Source of the DNA: Elmis aenea
Lineage: Eukaryota; Arthropoda; Insecta; Coleoptera; Elmidae
Assembly: GCA_947652605.1 (NCBI GenBank)
Contig: OX393582.1
Coordinates: forward strand, 15,462,544-15,526,543
Direction: 5' to 3'
DNA length: 64,000 bases
In this document: piece by piece, positions 56,390 to 64,000 of the stretch
Layout of the letters: each line of letters starts with the position of its first letter
Numbering within the stretch: position 1 is the first letter of the stretch
The notes under the pieces: generated by a model
What the model was told of the DNA's origin: nothing
Database searches by the model: none
The model's input: only the letters and a program-made list of their open reading frames with translations
Position numbers and translations under genes: made by a program

Positions 56390-56434
56390 TAAGCGAGATC
56401 CCCATGCTTAAACTCGAATTTCAATCACCCTGTA
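56390..56434 (-). mobile_element. Solo MITE end
   Basis: Read inward: TACAGGGTGATTGAAATTCG, then GCATGGGGATCTCGCTTATT ending near position 47 of the end. No partner end was found. It directly abuts LINE sequence. Confidence 0.65.
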
Positions 56435-56595
56435 TAAACTGGGTCTTGTGTACTCCTTTCTTTTCTAAAGCCATATTGGGATTTTGCTAGTGTGTTTTCT
56501 AAATTTTTTAAATCTACTTTTTATTACTCTTGCCAGTATATTTGCCGGTACACTCAATGAGTGACGATCCGTAAATTTATGATTAAAAATTGTGG
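56435..56595 (-). pseudogene. LINE reverse-transcriptase fragment (SQYGFRKERSTQD block)
   Basis: The minus strand reads HSLSVPANILARVIKSRFKK and, in another frame, LENTLAKSQYGFRKERSTQD followed by P. These are consecutive RT motifs (LLxVPAKILARV ... SQxGFRxxRSTxD) of an insect LINE. A frameshift joins them. The copy is truncated on one side by the MITE end at 56434. Confidence 0.75.
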
Positions 56596-57363
56596 TCGTT
56601 TTTAGCTTAGCACTAGTCTCGGTTTTCGCCTATAGGTACTTGTCCTTAAATATTTGTGGTAAACATTTTCACTTCTTTGAAAGACAAATGACAAAATTAC
56701 GCCTTAAAGTTATTTAATTTTTCAATAAATCTGAAATTTATTTATACATCAGATGTTAATAATGAACAAAAAGTATTGCTCTGGCTGATTCGGTTATATT
56801 TTGAGCTCTTATTTGATTTAATTTAATATTGTAACTCTTATTAAGAAACAAAAAAGCAATTTAACTTTATCCTTGATGACGATGTACAAAAAATTTACAT
56901 TTATTGTTGAAAATATTTCAAGTTATTCCAGAAAACAGAAATGAAAGAATCAATAAGCAGCGAGTGAAGAAGATAAAGATAACGATTTGTAATAACCTCC
57001 GATATTAAAGTTATCTACGTTGATAGGAGAATTTAATTGCATTCTGCTGCTTTTACGTTTCCCATCCAATCAGTAAAAACAGATGAAACAGCATTATTTT
57101 TTCTAAATTGGCCAAGTATTTCCAACAAACACTTAAAACATCCGGAAAATGCGAGTTGAATAGTAACCGTGCTTATTTGATAAAACAAATCGAGTTTCGC
57201 AAATCGATGAAAAAAAGGTTGCATAAAGTGATGTAACATTTTTGTATGGTCGATTTGCTCAATCACCAGTTTCGGTAAAAGTTGATAAAGCCGTTTTTAT
57301 GCCTAAGTAACAAAAAATTATAGATCTTTGAAACGTAACATAAATAATAAGTTAAGTTATTAA
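56596..57363. other. No recognisable feature
   Basis: A 77-codon minus-strand frame (57033-57266) shows no known motif. The segment may include 5' parts of the LINE that follows, but I cannot show it. Confidence 0.45.
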
Positions 57364-58806
57364 TCAATAACCTTACCAGTAATCGGGCAAACATTAGTTA
57401 ACATTATAAATGAATCATTACAGTACGGGGTAGTACCAGAAATTTGGAAAATTAATACGGTTATTCCTATTCCAAAAATTATTAACACTAAAAAATGCGG
57501 TGAGTTTAGACCTATAAATATGTTACCTAAAGTAGAACAAATATTAGAAATTATAGTTAAACAACAACTCGTAGAATTTCTTAACAGTAACAAAACTATT
57601 TCAGATTCTCAATCAGGATTTAGACATAAGCATTCATGCGAAACAGCATTGAATTTAGTTTTAACAAATTGGAGAGATGAAATTGAAAACGATAAAATAA
57701 TTTTGGCAGTTTTTGTCGATCTGAAACGAGCATTTGAAACCATCTGTAGAAAAAGACTTTTGCAAAAATTACAAATGTACGGAATCCAAGGGAATGAACT
57801 AAAATGGTTTGAAAGTTATTTATCAAACAGATTTCAAAAAACCAGAATGGGAAAAGTAGAATCAAAGGCAATTATTAACGAGTTAGGTGTACCACAAGGA
57901 TCAGTTTTAGGTCCAGTTTTATTCAATATTTACATAAATGACATAACGCAGACAGTTAGATCGTGTGACATGCATTTATTTGCAGATGATACGTTAATTT
58001 CGGTATCAGGTGAAGATTTACAAACAACAGTTAATGTCATAAACGAAGATTTAATTGAAGTAACAGATTGGTTTAAAGCTAATAAACTGGAGTTGAATGT
58101 ATCTAAAACAAAATGCATGGTAATAGGTAGTACACAATTCAGCAATATGTCAAATGTTAACGTATTTATAGATAATAATAAAGTAGAGATAGTTGAAGAG
58201 TTTAAATACCTAGGGGTAATTATAGATAATCATCTAAAATTTAAAAAGAACATAGATTATATTGTAAAAAAAGTTGGTGCAAAAATTAGTTATTTTGGGA
58301 GAATATCGAATAAATTAAACTTTGAAGCTAGGATATTGGTATATCATACAATAATAGAACCATACTTTAATTATTGCAGTAGCATAATATTTCTAAGTAA
58401 TGAGGGGGATCTGAAAAAATTACAAAAGCAGCAAAACAGAGCTTTGCGTATCATATTACAGTGTTCTAAATTAACTAAAATTGAATATATGCATAATAAG
58501 TTGGGGTTCCTTAATATATGGCAAAATACAGTGTATAACGTTTTGGTTCTAATATATAAATGTATAAACAATATGATGCCAGGATATATGAGTAAATATC
58601 TGATATACAACAAAGAACAGCATGATTATGAAACAAGACAAAGAGAACATTTTAGACTGCCTAAATGTAAAAAAAGTAGTACACAGAACTCGCTCTATTA
58701 CAAAGGGCTAAAATTATTTAATCAATTACCAAACGAATTAAAATATTCTGTTAATCTGCATGCGTTTAAAGAAGGTTGTAAGACCCATGTAAAACTGCAA
58801 TTTTAA
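57364..58806 (+). CDS. LINE reverse transcriptase, 5'-truncated, 480-codon open frame
   Basis: After a stop at 57361-57363 the frame is open to 58806. The first ATG (57520) lies inside the RT domain and is not a natural start; upstream codons already read VVPEIWKINTVIPIPK and CGEFRPINML, the first RT motifs. Then come SGFRHKHSCETALN, AVFVDLKRAFETICRKRLLQ (first catalytic Asp in FVDLKRAF), LGVPQGSVLGPVLFNIYIND, and HLFADDTLISVSG with the catalytic ADD. LNVSKTKCMVIG and FKYLGVIID follow. The C-terminal part carries VYHTIIEPYFNYCSSI, LQKQQNRALRII and YKGLKLFNQLPNELK. The protein would copy LINE RNA at a nicked target. The endonuclease and ORF1 are absent. The absence of stops suggests a young 5'-truncated insertion. 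The layout fits the CR1/Jockey group; the exact clade is not certain. Confidence 0.92.
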   Translation, partial: SITLPVIGQTLVNIINESLQYGVVPEIWKINTVIPIPKIINTKKCGEFRPINMLPKVEQILEIIVKQQLVEFLNSNKTISDSQSGFRHKHSCETALNLVLTNWRDEIENDKIILAVFVDLKRAFETICRKRLLQKLQMYGIQGNELKWFESYLSNRFQKTRMGKVESKAIINELGVPQGSVLGPVLFNIYINDITQTVRSCDMHLFADDTLISVSGEDLQTTVNVINEDLIEVTDWFKANKLELNVSKTKCMVIGSTQFSNMSNVNVFIDNNKVEIVEEFKYLGVIIDNHLKFKKNIDYIVKKVGAKISYFGRISNKLNFEARILVYHTIIEPYFNYCSSIIFLSNEGDLKKLQKQQNRALRIILQCSKLTKIEYMHNKLGFLNIWQNTVYNVLVLIYKCINNMMPGYMSKYLIYNKEQHDYETRQREHFRLPKCKKSSTQNSLYYKGLKLFNQLPNELKYSVNLHAFKEGCKTHVKLQF

Positions 58807-58886
58807 TTTAAAGTACTAGTTGTAAACATTGATGTATAAATAGTTTCTTTTATAACTAAATAAAGCCTATTATTATTATTATTATA
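58807..58886 (+). repeat. LINE 3' untranslated end with (ATT)n tail
   Basis: After the stop codon come about 50 bases, an AATAAAG signal (58859-58865) and a tail of five to six ATT units (58869-58886). A short-repeat tail instead of poly(A) is usual for several CR1/Jockey-type LINEs and marks the 3' end of this insertion. Confidence 0.8.
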
Positions 58887-58994
58887 AAACACTTAAGTAA
58901 TCCAACAATTTGTAAATAATTCAGTTATGAAATTTGTTAGGTTATAATCTGGGGAGAATTTCTTGTGTAGAAACATTAGTCCAGTTTCGGGGCC

Positions 58995-59168
58995 TCCATC
59001 TCTTCGCCAGTAGCGTTCCTAATTATATTTATAAAAAATAGAATTAGCAACACGAATCCTGTTCTGCATATCTTCAGCGGTTGTTGGAGGGTCTTGATAC
59101 ACCTGCTGTTTTATGTGTCCTGACAAAAAAATCTATAGGAGTAAGATCAGGTGATCTAGCTGGTCAGG
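58995..59168 (-). pseudogene. Tc1/mariner-type transposase C-terminal fragment
   Basis: The minus strand gives ARSPDLTPIDFF, then after a frameshift in a T-run FLSGHIKQQVYQDPPTTAED and MQNRIRVANSIFYKYN and a stop. SPDLTPIDFF carries the last catalytic aspartate; the PPTTAEDM-x-x-RI sequence follows in the same order as in the 23327 transposase (SPRSCDFTPLDFFLWGYLK). Neither ends nor the rest of the gene were found. Confidence 0.78.
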
Positions 59169-59425
59169 AGATTGCGGTTTGCCGATTGAAAAAGCAATTT
59201 TTGTCACAAATTTTATAGTTTAAGTCAAACTGACATTAGTAACTACAACAATCATCTCTTTTTTCAAAATTCTTTGAAAAATTACTGCTTACCTCCATGG
59301 CCGACTTCAAAATATTTCAATTGCCTTAGTAACAGATACTAATAAACATCGAAAAATATCAACTTTAGGACATGCTTAATAATTTTGAAAGAGAATTAAA
59401 TTCTCTACAAGAAAATGTAAAAATA
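59169..59425. other. No recognisable feature
   Basis: AT-rich spacer between a transposase fragment and a repeat. Confidence 0.4.
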
Positions 59426-59700
59426 TACAGGGTGTTGTATTTAAGAAAAATGACTTATTGATGTTTAAGTTTACCAAATTGGACCGGGCGTAGTTAACAC
59501 CTCGTATAATATTTTGAAAGTTTAACTAGTGCAAAGTGTTTGTGAATCTATTGCGAATTTAATTTCCAAACGAATTTTTACTGAGTTTTCAAAGTTTCTG
59601 GATGAAGAAAATTTTTGAAAGTGCTGCATTGTTCAAAATTTTTATTAAAATATAAATAACGCCAAAACAGTTAGCTTTAGGCCAGCCCATATAATGGTTA
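59426..59700 (+). repeat. Third copy of the 46083/51925 repeat family
   Basis: TACAGGGTGTTGTATTTAAG, AAAAATGACTTATTGATGTT, TTTTTGAAAGTGCTGCATTG and TTCAAAATTTTTATTAAAAT parallel 53405-53650. It is more diverged than the other two, and it supplies a TACAGGGTGTT start that the others lack or have eroded. Confidence 0.6.
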
Positions 59701-59935
59701 ACATTTTTTAAAGAACACCCAAAGGGAAATCCAACAATGTAAAAATATACAGGGTATTTTATTTAAAAAAATCACATTTTCATATTTGCCGCTCAAACAA
59801 AACACCCTGTATATTTAAAAGTAATTTTAGGTTATGTAGAAAATAGGTTCGCACAATATTTGTATTAAATATATTTTAATATTTTCAATAATAAAGGAGC
59901 TATCGAAGAATCTCAGGGTGGTGGTGCAACCTGTA
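59701..59935. other. Short facing TACAGGGT ends
   Basis: TACAGGGTATTTTATTTAAA at about 59752 faces AAACAAAACACCCTGTA ending near 59812, only about 60 bp apart: a very small inverted-repeat unit. The rest is AT-rich. Confidence 0.5.
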
Positions 59936-60679
59936 TACAGTGTGGCTGATTTTTCATTGTCCAGCTTATATCTGCTGAAATATTAAGGTTACCAAAAAAA
60001 GTTAAAGGAGAAACTTATTAAACAAAAGCTGGTCTACAAAATTGTGCTAAAAATTTTATTCCATAGCCTACCAGTTTTTCGGAAAAATATCCAACTTTTG
60101 TTTTTTAAATAGAACACCCTGTATATTTTTACAGAATCACATTCTAAATCAATTTCTCTTCACAATATATCATAAGTACCATTTTGCTTTTAAATTATGC
60201 ACAATATTTCAAAAAAGGAATTATTAAAGTCGGCTGTTATATTGTTTTGTTTATTGCAAATACCTGTCAAATTTGTTTAAGTTAGCAAACACTTATCAAA
60301 TCAGACAGAAATAAGTGTAATTATAATTAAGAAAAATGTACTATACAAATAATGAAAAAATTGATGTTTCCACAGCCGACTATTATAATTCTCTTTTTTT
60401 GAAATATTGAGCATAATTTAAAAGCAAAATGGTACTTATGATAATATCATTGTGAAGAGAAATTGATTTAGAATGTGATTCTGTAAAAATATACAGGGTG
60501 TTCTATTTAAAAAACAAAAGTTGGATATTTTTCCGAAAAACTAGTAGGCTATGGAACAAAATTTTTAGCACCATTTTGTAGACTAGCTTTTGTTTAATAA
60601 GTTTCTCATTTAACTTTTTTTGGTAACATTAATATTTCAGCAGATATAAGCTGGACAATGAAAAACCAGCCACACTGTA
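59936..60679. mobile_element. Foldback MITE with TACAGTGTGGCTG ends
   Basis: Both ends read inward start TACAGTGTGGCTG, with arms of about 310 bp nearly identical: CATTGTCCAGCTTATATCTG, TAACCAAAAAAAGTTAAA-type, CTATGGAA..., and an internal TACAGGGTGTTCTATTTAAA. TA borders both sides. The loop (about 60250-60360) is AT-rich and non-coding. Confidence 0.9.
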
Positions 60680-60681
60680 TA

Positions 60682-61113
60682 CAGGGCGAGGCATCACTTA
60701 TGACACCCACACTTATTTTGTTTTTGGAAAGAATTATCAAAAAAAGTTTTAAATAAAGTTGTTTGATGCAAAATATTTTCATTGGAAATTTTTGTTTTCT
60801 TTTGTCTTTTAGGAGTTACGGGACCATATTTCCTTTTTTTTAAATGGCACCATACAATTTTTTTTATACGGTTTGAAAGACATTTTTTTTCTTAAAAGAA
60901 TTTCTACGATAGTAGACTGCGTTGTTTTTTGTTCAACATTGATTATAAATTTATTAGTAGGCTTAGCAAAGAAAAACAAAAAACAAATGCATGTAATGTC
61001 ACCATTTGATCATAGTTTGACAGTTTTGTTATCAGTCCCCGGTTTAAAATAATATATTTTTTGTGCGATCGTACTAGAAACAGCTGTTTGACGGACGCGT
61101 TAGCAACTATAAA
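60682..61113. other. MITE end at 60679-60700, otherwise featureless
   Basis: TACAGGGCGAGGCATCACTT starts at the right border of the previous element; no partner end was found. The following sequence is AT-rich. Confidence 0.45.
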
Positions 61114-61240
61114 GTACTGCATTACCGGCCCTATCCTTAGCAACGGCGGTAAAAGTTACTTTTCAGGCCGTTACCCTTAGCAACGGTCGAAAAAGTAACT
61201 TTTACGGCCGTTGCTAAGGAGAGGGCCGGTAATGCAGTAC
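61114..61240. repeat. GC-richer hairpin with GTACTGCATTACCGGCCC arms
   Basis: The 50-bp arms (61114-61163 and 61191-61240) pair closely: GTACTGCATTACCGGCCCTA, TCCTTAGCAACGG, GTTACTTTT. The centre repeats CCTTAGCAACGG once more. It probably is a small MITE. No duplicated flank is evident. Confidence 0.75.
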
Positions 61241-61354
61241 ATACGCCGTCATCTGTCAGTGACAGAATGTCACGTAGTTTCTAACCTATAATTTTGAAAA
61301 TTACTAAAAATTTAAATAGTTTTTAATTCGATCGAACATAAAATGTAATATGCA

Positions 61355-61434
61355 CCTCGGCCAAAACGTACTTTTTCGGCCTTGCCTGTTTGCAGCAAAC
61401 CAGACGCGGCCGAAAAAGTTACACATTTTGGCCA
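61355..61434. repeat. Hairpin sharing GGCCGAAAAAGT with its neighbour
   Basis: CTCGGCCAAAACGTACTTTT and its partner (AAAAAGTTACACATTTTGGC) close a stem with GCCTTGCCTGTTTGC facing GCAAACCAGACGCGGC. The shared CGGCCGAAAAAGT(A/T)AC motif links it to 61114-61240. Confidence 0.65.
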
Positions 61435-63826
61435 TGATACATAAATAACTATTATATAAATTGTGGTGTGAAAACTTAATAAAAAAGTTGAATAATGTAT
61501 TCCATTTAAAAATATATCAACAAAAATGACAATCGCGTCGTGTCTTTCATCCATTAGCATAAAAATACATATTTTTGTAAAATTATTGAAAAAAATAAAA
61601 TAGATATTAAAAGAAGTAAAAATCGGATGTTTTATTTGTTTCCGCTTATTAATCTTAAATTTTAAAACAGATATAAAATCAGCTTTAAATTCTGCACACT
61701 TTTGTTTTTAACTGACTCCGTAGCTCTTTTATTTATATAAATTTTACTATCGAAATGATATTGTAAAATACCCTTTATACTTTTACAATATTAAAAAAGC
61801 ACCAAAAGTAAAATTTGGTTTTTCCTTTACACATAAATTATGCATTTCCTACTATTGAAATGTACTTTAATGTGTTTTTTTTCTAGTTTCACAAATATTT
61901 GTTGTTGAAATATGAATTCGAAAAACAAAACCTATTATTTTGAACATGATTGATAAAAACTGTGAGGTCATTTTTCAAACATTGTCTGGATAAACGATTC
62001 GTTTGCAATATCTCAGATTGAAAGACGTTACATACAAGTTTAGATTGCATAATCCGCAATAATACATTCCGACGAAATGGAACTGAAATTCTAACCGCAA
62101 CTTAAATTACTTCTTTTTGGTATCAAAGTCCTTTTGAGAAATAACGGAGCGTATAGACCCGAAAAGGTCTGGCGGATCAATTTAAAATTCAGTATGAATT
62201 TGTCCCAATATGGCGTGTTTTTATTTGAAAATGTAATGAAAAAGTTATTAAGTAAATGAGGATAACTGTTCGCTTTGTCAACTAACTTATTTAGATTAAA
62301 TTATTTATTAGCGAGTATATATTGACATTTCTTTTAGAGGTCTTCATCTTCTTGAAATAATTGTATGTAGTCTTTACGAAGAATACCGTGAAACTAATAA
62401 AATTCATTGCGATAACAGTTTTCTTTTTGTAAAAATATTTACATCTTTACAGCTTTACAATTTTAATACTATCTAAATGTTATTTTGGACGAACAGATGA
62501 TGGACTTGAAATATGAACAAACAGATTTGATATGCTCACTTGAAAAATAAAATGGTTAACATAATTTTGTAACTAAAGTTTTGGCTCAACATACATTTTT
62601 ATAAGGAATATCTAATCATTGTATTAATTTAATAATAAACAAGTAAAAAGCTTTAAAGACATACCTACCATATTATTTTATTAGAGAGGAAAATTTAAAT
62701 TTCAATAATATGCAAGTTTAATGTTTCGACATGAAAAATTCGGATCTGGAAGATAGATGGGCCAACATGTTCACTTTATAATCATTGCTTTTGCGTTACG
62801 TAAGAATACCACTGTTAAATTTTTGTAATTGATAATTATAAAGTAAAAGTTAAAATTAAAGTTTTCCAGTCTTTTTCAAGATATTTTAGGATCTCTGTAC
62901 AATAGGTACATTTTCAGATTAGATTCTTACTAAGTAACTACATAAAAATACTCATCTTTGTCGATCCTCGTACTATCCTTGTACGTTCAAAGGTTTTCAA
63001 GACTGTTGTGTTCGTCATGTTAAAAAATATAATCTGTTAAAAATAATTTTTAATATCTTTCCAAATTTTGTATTTCTAAAACTATAAAAATAGCATTAGA
63101 TTGCACTGAGAGTTATTATAAAAAACACTGAACAGTACCAGTAGCAGAGAAACAGTAAGTGCATTACTTATAGTTATAATGTTTGTTAAGTGCATTTTAT
63201 ACAATTGATATAGTACGTTTGTGACTAAACGAAAAATTAGCCAGTTCTTGCAGTTTGTGAAACCACAAACCCACTTCATTGCTGGAAGCGATTAAACCAA
63301 TCGTTACGCTTTGACAAAGTAAATCTAATCTCGGTGGAAAATACCTGGCAATCAAATTATATTCAACGAGTTATTTACCATTAACACAGCTCAGCTTAAT
63401 TGGCTAGTGCATACAAAATGTAATCAATTCAACATTTTTGTCCAAGTAGTCTTTGGGAATTGCACGATATACAATGTGTGTTTATTTAAAATAATTATTG
63501 ATACACATAAATATCTATTAAAAATGTAATCGGTTATCACTTTGATTGGGTATGATCCTTCGTAATTGCTATTTTATTGTGTATTGTTCATTGCTTATTA
63601 TACATTATTTGTTAATAATTAGTATAAAAGTTGTTTTAAATCTCGGGCCTCATCATTGGAATCTCGCTTTAGGATTCACTTAAATTTGAGCGTAATTTTA
63701 TATCGAATTTAAATCGAAAAATCATACCATAGCCTTTTTGTAAGTAAAAGTTATATAAATTGAAAAGTACATTACAGATTTTCCGGCATCTTATGGTTCG
63801 ACACTTTCTTTAAGAAACACCCTGTA
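61435..63826. other. No recognisable feature
   Basis: About 2.4 kb of AT-rich sequence with no coding motif, RNA gene or element until an AAGAAACACCCTGTA end at about 63812-63826. Short minus-strand frames (61312-61560, 63082-63279) lack motifs. This is the longest stretch free of obvious repeats in the window. Confidence 0.5.
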
Positions 63827-64000
63827 AACAGCGTCATTCACAAAGTCTGCAACAAATGGAAAAAAAAAAATTATTTATTTCTCAGAAAATTTTATTAGTG
63901 ATAAAAGTTGGTGCATGGTGTAAAATTAATTTTAAGATAAAAAAAGTTAAATAAAAAGTCATAGGAATAGGACACCAGCTTTTAGCGATTTTTAAAAGAG
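63827..64000 (+). mobile_element. Left arm of the ACAGCGTCATTC foldback MITE, cut by window end
   Basis: ACAGCGTCATTCACAAAGTC, TGCAACAAATGGAAAA, TTTCTCAGAAAATTTTATTA, GATAAAAGTTGGTGCAT and AAAAAGTCATAGGA match the arm of 20874-21329. The right arm would lie beyond the window. Confidence 0.85.

Noticed and set aside
57520..58806. Taking the ATG at 57520 as the start of the LINE protein
   Set aside because: In-frame RT motifs already occur upstream (from 57364), so this Met is internal to the domain.
1..64000. tRNA, rRNA, CRISPR or bacterial operon features
   Set aside because: No tRNA B-box/cloverleaf, no rRNA-like stretch and no regularly spaced short direct repeats with unique spacers were seen; the element content is animal.

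Overview
The window is AT-rich animal DNA, most likely an arthropod and probably an insect. The evidence is the mix of elements: mariner, piggyBac, pogo/Tigger, hAT, PIF/Harbinger-like and Penelope-like elements, several LINE families, and many TA-flanked palindromic MITEs. Nothing looks bacterial or viral. I found no convincing host exon, tRNA, rRNA or CRISPR array. The window reads as intergenic or intronic sequence filled by repeated rounds of transposition. The organism guess (insect, perhaps a beetle) is an inference from element types only.

Layout. 1-5.4 kb: a Penelope-like GIY-YIG reading frame cut by a 200-N gap, a mariner end, a LINE C-terminus, a pogo/Tigger relic, a foldback and a second mariner fragment. 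8-15 kb: a hAT MITE, a LINE tail, a pogo-like element with an HTH remnant, a piggyBac relic whose cysteine-rich domain is split by a hAT, and a hAT with CGTTTTCGTT repeats. 16-21 kb: a PIF-like foldback, TACAGGGTG-type MITEs, and a LINE with RNase H. 23-26 kb: a LINE fragment invaded by a mariner and two hATs, one of which carries a further hAT. 26.8-32.9 kb: long foldback MITEs, nested palindromes, and a hAT inside a MITE. 34.1-35.0 kb: a striking near-perfect inverted duplication. 35.4-45.4 kb: more hAT, PIF-like and piggyBac MITEs and a three-level nest (mariner > hAT > MITE). 46-54 kb: MITE-in-MITE, a foldback mariner carrying two mirror-image transposase N-termini, and a large hAT. 56.4-59.2 kb: LINE RT fragments, including an uninterrupted RT frame of 480 codons, and a transposase tail. 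59.4-64 kb: MITEs and palindromes, then about 2.4 kb with nothing recognised.

How it fits together. No genes cooperate here; the structure is a record of insertions. Many insertions can be dated relative to each other because target duplications are intact or because an uninterrupted relative of the invaded element lies elsewhere in the window. The most unusual general signal is that at least nine TA-flanked element ends of otherwise unlike sequence share both a TACAGGG terminus and a box resembling GGGGATCTCGCTTATT at nearly the same distance (about 40 nt) inside it.
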